64,000 nucleotides of DNA from Loktanella sp. D2R18 (GCF_003318235.1 NZ_QOCG01000030.1:248001-312000); one strand, 5' to 3'. Numbered from the stretch's first letter, positions 28,347 to 38,072 are shown. Numbers and translations: made by a program. The notes: generated by a model from the letters alone, not told the origin.

Positions 28347-30635
28347 TCAATACGGGTTATCCATCCGCACATGATAGCGCGCACGTCCTTTGACGGCGGT
28401 TCCCCAATTCAGATGCACCGTTCGATTGTCAGCCCCCTGCCCGCCCTCGGCCCAAGGCAATTCATGAATACGTGTTCCCGCGCTATTGGTGATTGCCCCA
28501 TCAGGCAGCACGCTATCCACATAAAGCGCATGGCCTTCAAACGGCAGCGCCGCACCTGTGTCCATGACCCAAGTCAGCGCCTCAGTGGCTTGGTCATGTT
28601 CCAAGGTCACCGGGTTCGCCACAGGTTCATGCACGTTGTGGAACGTATTACCCCGAAATTCGAGCCCGCGCGTCCGGCTATAATCAAGATCAGCAAACGT
28701 TGTATCCACCCGTTCAACCCGATCAATCTGGCCGTTCGACGAACGGAACACATTCCCTAGGACCGCAAAGCCGCTAATATAATGCCCCGGGCCGTAAGGT
28801 TTAATCACAATAAAATTCGCCCAAGACGCGACATCGCTAGTCAAGAAAATATTGCCCGTAATCGTCAGCCCGCCGAAGGAAAACTGCACACCAAGTGCCG
28901 GGTCGCTGCTATGTTCATTGGTCCATTCAATGAAATTATTGTCGCAGTAGTTGCCAGTGAAAATGGTTTTGGGGTTCGGTGATGTGATGATCACCCCACC
29001 CTTGCGCACGCCCAAAACCTCATCGTCACCATGAAACCAATGGTTGGCTGTAATCAACGAACCAGACCCCGACAAAATACAAAAATGCTTAAACCGGTTG
29101 ACCCGGTTATCGCGGATTTTTACATCGTTTGCATTGGCGTTGAACCCGATGCTGACCCGTGCCGCGACGGGCAAGGATTGCTCGTCTGAAATAAACTGAC
29201 AACGGTCAATCATCATCCCCTGACACCCGCGCCCCGGCGATGTAAGCCCACGATCTTTGGGCTTATTCACAAAGCAATCACGCAGGTGAAACGTCAGCCC
29301 AGCCGGGGCAAGCATGATCCCACTCGCGATACCAGACCCCTGAAATTCGATGTCATCCAACACGAACTGGTTCAGCTTGTCGTAGCCCGAAAAATCGAGC
29401 AGGTATTTAAAGCGGGTGAAGGTGAAGTTTTGGCTGCCTTCCGCATCATATAGCGGCGCGCTGAGCGTCAGGCTTTGACCGGGCACGTCAACGGCGCTCA
29501 CATAGATTTCGCGCCCAACACCATTCCCGGAAACCAATGAACCCACCGGAATATTGGCGATATCAACGACATTGGTCAGTTCCAAATCGTTCACGGCGGC
29601 ATAGCTTGCGGTTGACGTGAAAATTTCCGTGTCCCAAGCGGCACCTGACACCGGTTGGAACTGCCCATTGCGCACAACCCGCCGTGTCGCATATTCAAGC
29701 CGCGTCGGGTCACATGCCTGCATATCAACGGGTTCGGTCAAGGCCACACGGCGCCCACAAAGATCAAGCGATTCGTGATCTGCAAAGTTGATCAACGCTT
29801 GATAGGCTTTCTTGAAAGCCAGTTCTTCGTTCTGAAAAGCATCAAGATAGGCATCGTAATTATAGCCACGTTGCATGATGAACCGGTAAGTCGGGTCCTG
29901 AATGATCCGGCCTTCGAACTTCACATGGTTTTCCATCGTGACGTCGTTTTGCAGCAGGTAATTCCCCGGTGGCACCATGACGGTGCGGCCATCGGCAACG
30001 GTATCTGCCGCCTCAAATGCGGCGCTATCATCGGTGACCCCATCCCCCTTTGCGCCGTAATCAAGCACATCAACAATCGCGAGAAGATCGCGGGTGAACA
30101 CCGCGCTGACATCTTCGATCTGAATGTCGTCAACGCGCACAACACCCCCTGTCGGCCCGGTCAAATCAATCCCAAGATGTCCATAATCTGCACCCGTCCA
30201 CAGCATGTCCACGCCTGTCCGATCACCTGTGCCGATGATAGCTGTGATTTCAACCACTTCGCCATATGTCGTTAGCTGCACCTCGGGGCCGTAGCTGGGC
30301 AGACCCGCAGCAGCAGCGCCCCCGGTCACCCCCGCCCAACCAGACACGCGCACCCCTGCCAACGGGCCAGAGATCGCTTTAACCTTTGCCGTCACACGCA
30401 AATAACAGCCCGGCAGAATCGGCGTTTCGGTCATGTAGCGCACATGCGCTATCGGATCGACCTTAAGAATCTCAAGACACCCTGCGAAATCCGCATCTGC
30501 AGCGACAAACACGCCCGATCCGCTAATCGCATAGGTGTCAGACCCCGGCGTGCCTTCGCCGCTGGACCAAACACCAAGCCCCGCCGAGAACGGCAGCGGT
30601 TGAAATACAATTCCGTCTGTAATCGCTTTATTCAT
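28347..30635 (-). CDS. Right-handed beta-helix protein (pectate-lyase superfamily)
   Basis: From the ATG at 30635 (GAGAAGG before it) this gives about 762 residues without a signal peptide. The N-terminal 200 residues form a beta-sandwich-like domain. Then DVLDYGAKGDGVTDDSAAFE, the hallmark of the pectate-lyase/GH28-related superfamily, opens the beta-helix. Repeats such as DNRVNRFKHF and ITGNIF mark successive turns. The last 80 residues form a separate beta domain. Such proteins act on polysaccharides or serve as phage-tail or surface carbohydrate binders; no neighbours clarify which. It could be a capsule-related or tail-spike-like enzyme, not proven. Confidence 0.75.
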   Translation of the reverse strand: MNKAITDGIVFQPLPFSAGLGVWSSGEGTPGSDTYAISGSGVFVAADADFAGCLEILKVDPIAHVRYMTETPILPGCYLRVTAKVKAISGPLAGVRVSGWAGVTGGAAAAGLPSYGPEVQLTTYGEVVEITAIIGTGDRTGVDMLWTGADYGHLGIDLTGPTGGVVRVDDIQIEDVSAVFTRDLLAIVDVLDYGAKGDGVTDDSAAFEAADTVADGRTVMVPPGNYLLQNDVTMENHVKFEGRIIQDPTYRFIMQRGYNYDAYLDAFQNEELAFKKAYQALINFADHESLDLCGRRVALTEPVDMQACDPTRLEYATRRVVRNGQFQPVSGAAWDTEIFTSTASYAAVNDLELTNVVDIANIPVGSLVSGNGVGREIYVSAVDVPGQSLTLSAPLYDAEGSQNFTFTRFKYLLDFSGYDKLNQFVLDDIEFQGSGIASGIMLAPAGLTFHLRDCFVNKPKDRGLTSPGRGCQGMMIDRCQFISDEQSLPVAARVSIGFNANANDVKIRDNRVNRFKHFCILSGSGSLITANHWFHGDDEVLGVRKGGVIITSPNPKTIFTGNYCDNNFIEWTNEHSSDPALGVQFSFGGLTITGNIFLTSDVASWANFIVIKPYGPGHYISGFAVLGNVFRSSNGQIDRVERVDTTFADLDYSRTRGLEFRGNTFHNVHEPVANPVTLEHDQATEALTWVMDTGAALPFEGHALYVDSVLPDGAITNSAGTRIHELPWAEGGQGADNRTVHLNWGTAVKGRARYHVRMDNPY

Positions 30636-30759
30636 TGAAAAACCTTCTCTGACAGGGCGTGCAATTGGGTTCCGCGTCATGCGGCACCGCGGCCAAAGAG
30701 GTATGTGAAACTGCTAAAGTAGCCCTGACACCACCGTCACGGTGGGGCGCGCAACGCAA

Positions 30760-30785
30760 AAAGGCCGGGCGTGAACCCGGCCTTT
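30760..30785 (-). terminator. Terminator of lysS
   Basis: AAAGGCCGGG / CCCGGCCTTT around CGTGAA, with TTTTTGCGTTGC on the minus-strand side. It lies 20 bases beyond the lysS stop. A smaller hairpin, CCACCG / CGGTGG, follows at 30731-30745. Confidence 0.85.
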
Positions 30786-30804
30786 AAGATCGTATTTATA
30801 AAAT

Positions 30805-32370
30805 TCAGGCTGCGAGCTGTGCTTCGATCAATTTGATTGTTTCTTCAACGCCGTAAAGCGCGATGAAACCACCAAAACGTGGCCCCTGGGACGCGCCCAA
30901 TAGAACCTCGTAAAGGGCGGTAAACCAGTTGCGTAACGGATCAAATTCATGATCTTTACCAACCGCGAACACCATCGTTTGCAAAGCTTCGGCGTCCAAC
31001 CCGCCATCCCAAACCTTAAGCCGCGCGACCATATCTTCCATTGCGGCGCGTTCTTGATCGGTTGGGGCACGGTAGGTTTTGGTCGGTTTCACAAAATCGT
31101 TGTAATAGCTGACGGCAAAGCCCGCGGCCTGATCCATTTGCGGATTGTTTTCAGCGGACGCGTCGGGCGCATAACGCTGGATAAAGCCCCAAAGCGTTTC
31201 TTTGTCTTCCGCACCCGAAACCGACGCAAGGTTCAACAACATTGCAAATGGCACAACCATGTCAGAGGCAGGTACGTTATCACCGTGGATATGGAAAACT
31301 GGGTTATTCAACTGGCCTTTGTCATCTTGATCTGGGTAGGCTCGTAGCTGTTGGTGATATTCATCAACAGCCTTGGGGATCACATCAAAATGCATCCGTT
31401 TTGCCGTTTTGGGTTTTAGGTACATGAAATACGACAGGCTTTCGGTGGATGCATAGGTCAGCCATTCGTCGATCGTCAGGCCATTACCCGATGTCTTGGA
31501 AATCTTGTGCCCATCGGCGTCAAGGAACAACTCATAGGTAAAGTTTTCCGGTGGACGCCCCCCCAACGCACGGCAAATCCCGCCGTAGATCGCGGTATTG
31601 GTCGCATGGTCTTTGCCGTACATTTCGAAATCAACGCCAAGTGCCGCCCAACGCGCGCCAAAGTCTGGTTTCCACTGCAATTTACAGTTCCCGCCAGTGA
31701 CCGGCATCGTCACATCCGTGCCATCAACATCCGTAAACGTGATGTTGCCGTCTTTGGTGACTTCTTTCATAGGCACATAAAGCACCTGACCCGTCGTCGG
31801 GCTGATCGGCAAAAAGATCGAATAGGTCTGGCGACGTTCTTCGCGCAATGATTTGAGCATGATCGCCATCACGTCATCGTATTTTTCGGCAGCCTTCAGC
31901 AGGATCGCGTCCATCTTGCCTGACTGGTAATATTCGGTCGACGACGCGAATTCATATTCAAACCCAAACGTGTCCAGAAAATTATTCAGCCGCGCATTCA
32001 TATGATCACCGAAACTGCCATGCGTGCCAAATGGATCGGGCACGGCTGTCAGCGGTTTTTGGATGAACGGTTCTAATGCGGCCGGGTCCGGCACGTTCCC
32101 CGGAATTTTGCGCATTCCGTCCATATCATCCGAAAAGCACAGCAATTTCGTCGGGATGTCAGAAATCATCTCAAAGGCACGACGCACCATCGTTGTGCGG
32201 CTTACCTCACCAAAGGTGCCGATATGCGGCAGGCCAGACGGGCCATAGCCCGTTTCAAACAGCACATACCCTTTCTCGGGTTCCTTCTTTTCATACCGTT
32301 TGAGCACACGGCGCGCCTCTTCAAAGGGCCAAGCCTTGGATGTCATCGCCGCGTCGCGCATATTGGTCAT
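30805..32370 (-). CDS. lysS: Lysyl-tRNA synthetase, class I
   Basis: This is the class I (archaeal-type) lysyl-tRNA synthetase, as found in most alphaproteobacteria, not the class II LysS. From the ATG at 32370 it has about 521 residues. SGLPHIGTF carries the HIGH-like signature, and [18 protein letters not shown] the KMSKS-like signature. The C-terminal domain is helical, for tRNA binding. It is divergent from the TerB-like gene. A strong terminator follows. The open frame continues 13 codons upstream. Confidence 0.95.
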   Translation of the reverse strand: MTNMRDAAMTSKAWPFEEARRVLKRYEKKEPEKGYVLFETGYGPSGLPHIGTFGEVSRTTMVRRAFEMISDIPTKLLCFSDDMDGMRKIPGNVPDPAALEPFIQKPLTAVPDPFGTHGSFGDHMNARLNNFLDTFGFEYEFASSTEYYQSGKMDAILLKAAEKYDDVMAIMLKSLREERRQTYSIFLPISPTTGQVLYVPMKEVTKDGNITFTDVDGTDVTMPVTGGNCKLQWKPDFGARWAALGVDFEMYGKDHATNTAIYGGICRALGGRPPENFTYELFLDADGHKISKTSGNGLTIDEWLTYASTESLSYFMYLKPKTAKRMHFDVIPKAVDEYHQQLRAYPDQDDKGQLNNPVFHIHGDNVPASDMVVPFAMLLNLASVSGAEDKETLWGFIQRYAPDASAENNPQMDQAAGFAVSYYNDFVKPTKTYRAPTDQERAAMEDMVARLKVWDGGLDAEALQTMVFAVGKDHEFDPLRNWFTALYEVLLGASQGPRFGGFIALYGVEETIKLIEAQLAA

Positions 32371-32479
32371 GATATTTCTCACGTCTGATCGGCACCCCAA
32401 TGGCGCCATTGTTTGCGCTCTCCCTATTGCGACAGCGCGGCAGCGTCAATAAATGGGTCACATAGATAAAGGAAACAGC

Positions 32480-32899
32480 ATGAACGATGACGCCCCGATG
32501 ACAGCCCAAGACGCGCTTGCCGCGCTGATGATTGCGGTCTCTGCGTCGGATGAAAACATCCGCACGTCTGAATTGGTCAAGATTAGCAATGCGATTAACA
32601 TGCTGCCCGTGTTTTCAGGGTATGATCCTGAACGCCTGCCACGCATGTCAAAGATGGTATTTGACCTACTTGAGCAAGAAGACGGGCTTGAGGCGTTGTT
32701 CGGCCTGATCCGCGATGCGTTGCCTGAGCGCTTGTTTGAAACGGCTTATGCGCTGTCATGCGATGTTGCTGCGGCCGATGGGCTGATCGACGAGCAAGAA
32801 GGCCGCATGTTGGAAGAAATTCGCGAAGAACTGGATCTTGACCGGCTGCATGCCGCCGCAATTGAACGCGGCGCACGTGCGCGGCACCAGACGATCTAA
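32480..32899 (+). CDS. TerB-like helical protein
   Basis: A 139-residue acidic all-helical protein of the TerB family (tellurite-resistance-associated). AALMIAVSASDENIRTSEL and SCDVAAADGLIDEQEGRML are the two repeats carrying D/E residues that can bind divalent metal. The ATG at 32480 has AAGGAAACAGC before it; the open frame starts nine codons earlier. Isolated TerB-like proteins in Rhodobacterales have no established role, and no other ter genes are nearby. Its stop overlaps the convergent dacB stop by 4 bases. Confidence 0.85.
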   Translation: MNDDAPMTAQDALAALMIAVSASDENIRTSELVKISNAINMLPVFSGYDPERLPRMSKMVFDLLEQEDGLEALFGLIRDALPERLFETAYALSCDVAAADGLIDEQEGRMLEEIREELDLDRLHAAAIERGARARHQTI

Positions 32900-34362
32900 A
32901 CGCCCGTCGTCCAGTAGCGCAAAATCCGATGCTGTAGCCGATGCGCTGCGCGGTTCCAGCTGCGCGCGCCACTGGGCTGCTCACTGCCTTCAAGCTTCCC
33001 AATTTCGCGGGCAACCATATCAGACGCAAAAATAACAAAGGCCAGTTTACGCCCATCGTGGGCACGCAAATATCCAGCCAAGTTCGACACGAAATTCAAC
33101 GTACCCGTCTTTGCCTGCACCGCACCTGCCACAGAGGCAAGCGCGTCACCGTTGCGATCACGGACGGGAATATCTTTCATGATCGGATGCAAAGTTTCGG
33201 CGACATCAGGCGCGGTTAAAAATTGCGCCATATCTGCAGGTGTCACCCGCGCCGCATCGCCCAACCCTGAATGATCGGCGAATACAGGGGCAATTCCATC
33301 AGCCCGTCGCCCGGCCCAGCGCGCCATGCGTGCAGACGATGCCCGCAAGCCCCATTTTTGCCCGGTTTGCATCGTCGTCGCTGTCAGACCTGCGGCTTCG
33401 GCAGTAATATTTGTCGAATACCGCAGCATCGCACGCATCATTTCGGTCAAGGGTTCACTTTGGATTGCGACCACTTGGGTTGCGTCCGCAGGGATGGCTC
33501 CGATTTCTTTTGGCGCGCTCAGCCTAATTCCGTGACTGCGTGCAAACGTCGTAAAGACTTCGCCTGCATATAGCGCCGGGTGGCGCACGGGCAACCAACG
33601 TGACCCTGCGTTGTTCAGCGCCGAACGCGCAACCGTCCATTGATCCGCCTGCCCAAGGTCGTTGTACGTAAAAACCGGGTCATCGCGATCCGTGACCCGG
33701 ATTCGGGATGTCGTCACAGCCGGGCGATAATTATCGCTGCGCGCATCCATAAAGGTTGCATAGTCGCCACCTTCACGTTTCCACTCAAAATGCACCCGGT
33801 TGAAATTCAAATTCAGCCCGGTGATTGTCGGGTTGTAGCCCAAGTGATCAAGCTGACTGTCGTCGATTTCGTCCAAATTGGTCAGTGCGTCGTCCCAGAC
33901 ATAAAACGCGCCAGTGACTTGCGTGATCCCCGCCGCACGTAAACGCTGTGCCAGGTCGGCCAGTTGATCCGTCACAAGGTTTGGATCGCCGCCGCCAGAC
34001 AAGATCAAATCACCATCTAAAACACCATCATTTATGCTACCGTTCGCAAAAATAGCAGTTTCAAACTGATAATCTGGCCCCAAGTGTTCTAATGCATAAA
34101 GTGCGGTAACCGCTTTGGCCACGCTCGCAGGTGGCTGCAACATCTCAGCACCGTAGGACTCGATAATTTCACCCGTTTGCACATCCGCAAGCACAGCCCC
34201 GACATCACCGCTCAGCCCGGATGTCGCGATAAGCGGCACAAGTATATTGTCTGAGAATGGGCGCGCTAACGGACGGCGTGACGTCATTGGCGCATCGGCC
34301 CAAGTCGCTGTTGCGCAACTAGACGCGGCCCCCATCAACATTGCCCGCCGTGTTAACCGCAT
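32896..34362 (-). CDS. dacB: D-alanyl-D-alanine carboxypeptidase/endopeptidase (PBP4, family S13)
   Basis: The 488-residue protein trims or cuts peptidoglycan stem peptides in the periplasm. The active-site serine lies in PPASVAKAV (SxxK), the SxN motif is YSTNITAEA, and the third motif is QAKTGTLNF. The N-terminus [19 protein letters not shown] has a twin-arginine pair and a hydrophobic core, so Tat export is possible; usually PBP4 uses Sec. The ATG at 34362 overlaps the nadD stop as TAATG, so they are coupled. Confidence 0.92.
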   Translation of the reverse strand: MRLTRRAMLMGAASSCATATWADAPMTSRRPLARPFSDNILVPLIATSGLSGDVGAVLADVQTGEIIESYGAEMLQPPASVAKAVTALYALEHLGPDYQFETAIFANGSINDGVLDGDLILSGGGDPNLVTDQLADLAQRLRAAGITQVTGAFYVWDDALTNLDEIDDSQLDHLGYNPTITGLNLNFNRVHFEWKREGGDYATFMDARSDNYRPAVTTSRIRVTDRDDPVFTYNDLGQADQWTVARSALNNAGSRWLPVRHPALYAGEVFTTFARSHGIRLSAPKEIGAIPADATQVVAIQSEPLTEMMRAMLRYSTNITAEAAGLTATTMQTGQKWGLRASSARMARWAGRRADGIAPVFADHSGLGDAARVTPADMAQFLTAPDVAETLHPIMKDIPVRDRNGDALASVAGAVQAKTGTLNFVSNLAGYLRAHDGRKLAFVIFASDMVAREIGKLEGSEQPSGARSWNRAAHRLQHRILRYWTTGV

Positions 34363-34955
34363 TACCACTCACCCCGCGCGCGGATTGCCGTCGATGACGT
34401 ATCTGACATCGGCACATTCACAAATGCCCATGCAGGCGCTGGAAGCCTGCCAAGGATACAGCTCGCGCGACTGGGCACCCTGGATTGCGCATAGACTTTT
34501 GCAGTCTTCGATAAACGTGCTGCGATCCGGTCGCCGGGCCGTGCGATCACGCCGATTGGCACATTCTCAATGATCCAACGCCAATCTTGCCAGAGATGAA
34601 ACTGCGCCAAATTATCTGCGCCCATCAACCACACGAACCGTACGCCGGGATAACGTTGTTTTAGCGCCTTCAAAGTTTGGGAGGTGTAGCGAGTGCCAAG
34701 CTGGGATTCGATCCCAGTCACTTTGACGCGCGGATGCTGCATCAACGCGCGGCTGGCTTGAATCCGGTCGCCCAATGGCGCAGGCCCGCTTTCCTTGAGC
34801 GGATTTCCCGGACTAACCAGCCACCACACATGATCCAGCCCAAACCGTTTAAGCGCGGCTTTGGTAATGTGTACATGCCCCGCATGCGGCGGATCAAAAG
34901 AGCCGCCCAACAGCCCGATCACTTGCCCCGGTTTCGCGGTTGGAAATCCGTCCAC
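34362..34955 (-). CDS. nadD: Nicotinate-nucleotide adenylyltransferase
   Basis: NadD adenylates nicotinate mononucleotide to form deamido-NAD. The conserved [11 protein letters not shown] (HxGH) lies near the N-terminus, and SSTAIR at the C-terminus. I prefer the GTG at 34955, because GGAG lies 7-8 bases before it, giving about 197 residues starting M-D-G-F-P-T-A. An ATG 12 codons upstream also exists. It is coupled to dacB downstream. Confidence 0.93.
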   Translation of the reverse strand: MDGFPTAKPGQVIGLLGGSFDPPHAGHVHITKAALKRFGLDHVWWLVSPGNPLKESGPAPLGDRIQASRALMQHPRVKVTGIESQLGTRYTSQTLKALKQRYPGVRFVWLMGADNLAQFHLWQDWRWIIENVPIGVIARPGDRIAARLSKTAKVYAQSRVPSRASCILGRLPAPAWAFVNVPMSDTSSTAIRARGEW

Positions 34956-35140
34956 AATATTATCTCCGTCAAACCAAGGATCACACGACACACACTATGC
35001 CAAAACCAGCATATTCGGTTGGTTTAGACCGATTGTTCGCACAAGCAAAGCGCCATTGTTTGCATGCGGCCTCCAACGACCATGCACCTCTATGAATTAG
35101 AACACGACCGCTGCAATTATGTGCAAATAACCGCGCTTGA

Positions 35141-36196
35141 TCATTTCCGGCGGTCTGCCGCACCCTTGGATTGCTCGGCCGAAGCCGCCCATAGATTGAT
35201 CTGCTCTTCGTCAGCATATTGATCAATGAGCGCCAATTCTTCGGGGGTGAAGTCAAGGTTGGCCACAGCGCCTACACAATCCACAACTTGGGAAGGTTTG
35301 GATGCGCCGATCAGGGCTGTTGTGATGCCGCCCTCGCGCAACACCCATGCAATCGCCATTTGCGCCAATGTCTGGCCGCGATTTTCGGCAATTTCGTTCA
35401 GTTTGCGGATATTTTCAATCGCACGGTCAGTCAGCATCGTTGGAAACAGCGATTTGCCTTGGCTGGCGCGGCTGTCATCGGGGATGCCGCCCAGATATTT
35501 CTTAGTCAGCATACCTTGGGCCAGCGGGGTAAATGCAATCGATCCCACGCCCAAATCTTCCAACGTATCTTTCAGCCCATCGCGTTCGACCCAGCGATTC
35601 AGCATATTGTAGGATGGCTGATGGATCAGGCACGGTGTGCCCAGATCGTTCAAAATCGCGACGGCTTCGCGGGTGCGTTCGGTATTATAAGACGAAATTC
35701 CCGCATAAAGCGCGCGACCTGATCGCACGATATAATCCAGCGCACCCATCGTTTCTTCGAGCGGCGTGTCGGGGTCAAATCGGTGGGAATAAAAGATATC
35801 CACATAATCAAGCCCCATCCGTTTAAGCGACTGATCACATGATGACACCAGGTATTTGCGGCTTCCCCATTCACCATAAGGGCCCGGCCACATCCCGTAG
35901 CCGGCCTTCGAACTGATGATCAACTCATCGCGGTGGCCTTTAAAATCTTCTGCCAAGATCGACCCAAACGCATGTTCGGCTGATCCCGGAGGCGGACCAT
36001 AATTGTTGGCCAAATCAAAATGGGTGATTCCATTGTCAAATGCGGTATGGCAAATCGCCTGTTTGGTCTCATGGGGGGTGTCATGGCCAAAGTTGTGCCA
36101 AAGCCCAAGCGAGATAGCAGGCAACTTCACACCTGAGTTTCCGCAGCGGCGGTAAACCATTTTTTCATAACGGTTTTCGGCTGGTACATATGTCAT
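35141..36196 (-). CDS. Aldo/keto reductase, YghZ (glyceraldehyde-3-phosphate reductase) type
   Basis: A 351-residue NADPH aldo/keto reductase of the YghZ/Kv-beta group, which reduces L-glyceraldehyde 3-phosphate and other aldehydes. Family features: THFDLANNYGPPPGSAE with the catalytic Asp and Tyr, ISSKAGYGMWPGPYG with the Lys, IFYSHRFDPDTP with the His, and the nucleotide region GMLTKKYLGGIP. Start chosen at MTYVPAENRYEKMVYR (36196). It is not in an evident operon. Physiological substrate unknown here. Confidence 0.9.
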   Translation of the reverse strand: MTYVPAENRYEKMVYRRCGNSGVKLPAISLGLWHNFGHDTPHETKQAICHTAFDNGITHFDLANNYGPPPGSAEHAFGSILAEDFKGHRDELIISSKAGYGMWPGPYGEWGSRKYLVSSCDQSLKRMGLDYVDIFYSHRFDPDTPLEETMGALDYIVRSGRALYAGISSYNTERTREAVAILNDLGTPCLIHQPSYNMLNRWVERDGLKDTLEDLGVGSIAFTPLAQGMLTKKYLGGIPDDSRASQGKSLFPTMLTDRAIENIRKLNEIAENRGQTLAQMAIAWVLREGGITTALIGASKPSQVVDCVGAVANLDFTPEELALIDQYADEEQINLWAASAEQSKGAADRRK

Positions 36197-36366
36197 AGGC
36201 TTTCCTCCCCTACATCGATTTCGACGCAAGCGACCATGCGCCAACCCCGATGTCAACGGGGTAGTCAGGAATACCTGACCCCACGACAACCTTTGCGTGT
36301 GCTACAATCACCCTGTCGCATCCTATTTTCAGCGACGGCAACTTTAAATCAAAAAGGAGTGCTCTT

Positions 36367-36597
36367 ATGGCACGTTTTGCAATCGACCTTGGTAAAATGC
36401 CAATGTCATAGGAAGACCAACTTCAACTCCAAAATGAACTGCAATCAGTCGCGCTTAAACACGTTGCGCGGCTTGGGTATGACAAACCCTTCGCAGTTAA
36501 ATTCCCGCGCGAATGGTGGGGGATTATTCTACACCCCGACCTTGATCGCCTTGGCGATATCGAAGCCGAGATCGGAAAACGGCTGGGTGCCTTCTAA
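36367..36597 (+). pseudogene. Small conserved-looking gene interrupted by an amber codon
   Basis: AAAAAGGAG precedes an ATG at 36367. The frame reads M-A-R-F-A-I-D-L-G-K-M-P-M-S, then TAG at 36409-36411, then continues without stops for 61 codons to TAA 36595-36597. The downstream part (LGYDKPFAVKFPREWWGIIL, then HPDLDRLGDIEAEIGKRLG) is protein-like, with good codon use and Trp and Tyr positions. With the TAG sensed, it would be 76 residues. The stop overlaps the next gene as TAATG, as in a coupled pair. It may be a single-base mutation (CAG or TGG to TAG), a base-call error, or readthrough. I do not know the family. Confidence 0.6.
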
Positions 36598-37028
36598 TGG
36601 GCAGCCCTGAAAAGGGCGTTCCGGAAGTCACCAGCACTGGGGCAGACCGCACTTGCCCCAGTGCGCGTTGCGAACCGGGCGCCACATTACTGGGCGTCAA
36701 AGGGGAAGACGGGCGGATCAACCATCTGCGCACGGCAATGCCAATTGATGCGCATTTCGTGGACACTGCACGGCAGGCAGGCCCGCCCGAACAACGCATG
36801 CGTTTTGCATCGCGCTGTGCAACGGAAGGATGCAGCCAATGGACCGGCAGCAGATGTGGGGTGATCGATCGGGTATTGACGCATCTCGGAACCATGGACC
36901 TGCCAGTCCAGAACGGTCTTCCCGCATGCCCAATTCGCGCAACATGCCGTTGGTTTGACCAAACGGGCGCGGCGGCCTGTCATGCGTGCACCTATGTGAC
37001 CACCGACAACGCCTCGGCGCATATATAA
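36597..37028 (+). CDS. Conserved cysteine-rich protein, unknown function
   Basis: A 143-residue protein whose start overlaps the preceding amber-interrupted gene. About ten Cys residues occur in pairs: CPSARCEPG, SRCATEGCSQW, SRCGVIDR, ACPIRATCRW and ACHACTY. They could bind zinc or an iron-sulfur cluster. The first half has PIDAHFVDTARQAGPPEQRMRF. I recognise it only as a Roseobacter type of protein and know no function. A metal-binding or redox role is inference. Coupling suggests it works with the upstream small protein. Confidence 0.7.
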   Translation: MGSPEKGVPEVTSTGADRTCPSARCEPGATLLGVKGEDGRINHLRTAMPIDAHFVDTARQAGPPEQRMRFASRCATEGCSQWTGSRCGVIDRVLTHLGTMDLPVQNGLPACPIRATCRWFDQTGAAACHACTYVTTDNASAHI

Positions 37029-37139
37029 TAATCTATTTGGCCTGTCCCAGTGCGGCAGGCCAAACAGCACCAACCCATAGATTGTGACGGGTACAATCGC
37101 GTGCTTTTCTTGGCCTATTAGGCGTGTAAAAGTGCAGCC

Positions 37140-38072
37140 ATGACACAGCTTTTGACCCGCAACGGCACGCCCGTTTCCGACCTTACCTTTGGCACCATGC
37201 AATTTGGCGGCACCGCCGACGTCGCCGCGAGCCGCGCGATGTTTGATGCCGCAATTACTGCCGGCGTGAACCATTTTGATACGGCTGTCGGCTATACGGG
37301 TGGCGCGTCGGAAACGCTGCTAGGCCCGATGATCAAAGATGCCCGCGATGATCTGTTTATCGCAAGCAAGGTTGGTTATGTCGGCGGTGCCGGACGCCAA
37401 AACCTACTTGAACAATTCGACCGCAGCCGTGCGCAACTGAACGAAGATGCCATCGATCTTTTGTATCTGCACCGTTTTGATCCTGACACAACGCTGTTGG
37501 ACACGTTCAGTGCGCTGGCAGAACTGCAAGCCAAAGGGTTGATCCGCTATATCGGCGTGTCAAACTACGCCGCTTGGCAAGTGATGAAGGCCCAAGGTAT
37601 CGCCCAAACGCTTGGCACCAAAATTGACGCGGTCCAGCCGATGTATAGCCTTGTGAAACGCCAGTCCGAGGTCGAGATTATCCCGGTCGCACAAGACCAA
37701 GATATCACGGTCATGCCATATTCACCGCTTGGCGGCGGGCTGTTGACCGGAAAATACGCCGCGGGTGGCAATGGGCGTCTGACCGAGGATTCGCGCTATA
37801 AGGCCCGCTATAATCAGCCTTGGATGCACAATACCGCCCGTGAACTTTCCGCGCTTGCCGCTGATTTGGGCACTGATCCTGCAACTCTTGCCGTGGCGTG
37901 GGTCAAGACCCACCCTACGGCCCCGCGGCCGATCATTTCGGCCCGGTCCGTTACGCAATTAACCCCATCATTGGCGGCGCAGGATTTTGACATGCCCCAA
38001 GCGCTTTATACCCAAATCACCGCGCTGAGTATCACACCCGCCCCCGCGACTGACAGATTGGAAGAGGCATGA
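37140..38072 (+). CDS. Aldo/keto reductase
   Basis: A 310-residue aldo/keto reductase of the D-threo-aldose 1-dehydrogenase-like group. The catalytic Asp and Tyr are in HFDTAVGYTGG, the Lys in IASKVGY and the His in LYLHRFDP. NADP binding is expected at the C-terminal ISARSVTQL. Residues 254-260 (WVKTHPT) are encoded by a copy of the dispersed palindrome (37898-37919). The stop overlaps the next start by 4 bases (ATGA), so it is first in an operon of three. Substrate unknown. Confidence 0.88.
   Translation: MTQLLTRNGTPVSDLTFGTMQFGGTADVAASRAMFDAAITAGVNHFDTAVGYTGGASETLLGPMIKDARDDLFIASKVGYVGGAGRQNLLEQFDRSRAQLNEDAIDLLYLHRFDPDTTLLDTFSALAELQAKGLIRYIGVSNYAAWQVMKAQGIAQTLGTKIDAVQPMYSLVKRQSEVEIIPVAQDQDITVMPYSPLGGGLLTGKYAAGGNGRLTEDSRYKARYNQPWMHNTARELSALAADLGTDPATLAVAWVKTHPTAPRPIISARSVTQLTPSLAAQDFDMPQALYTQITALSITPAPATDRLEEA
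37898..37919. repeat. Dispersed palindrome, copy 2, inside a coding sequence
   Basis: GTGGGTC-AA-GACCCAC followed by CCTACG. It differs from the copies at 1083 and 46360 by one compensated base pair and lies within the aldo/keto reductase reading frame, coding for residues near 254-260. Confidence 0.6.

Noticed and set aside
36409..36411. TAG as a pyrrolysine codon
   Set aside because: No pyl genes are seen here and the group does not normally use pyrrolysine; a mutation or read error is simpler.
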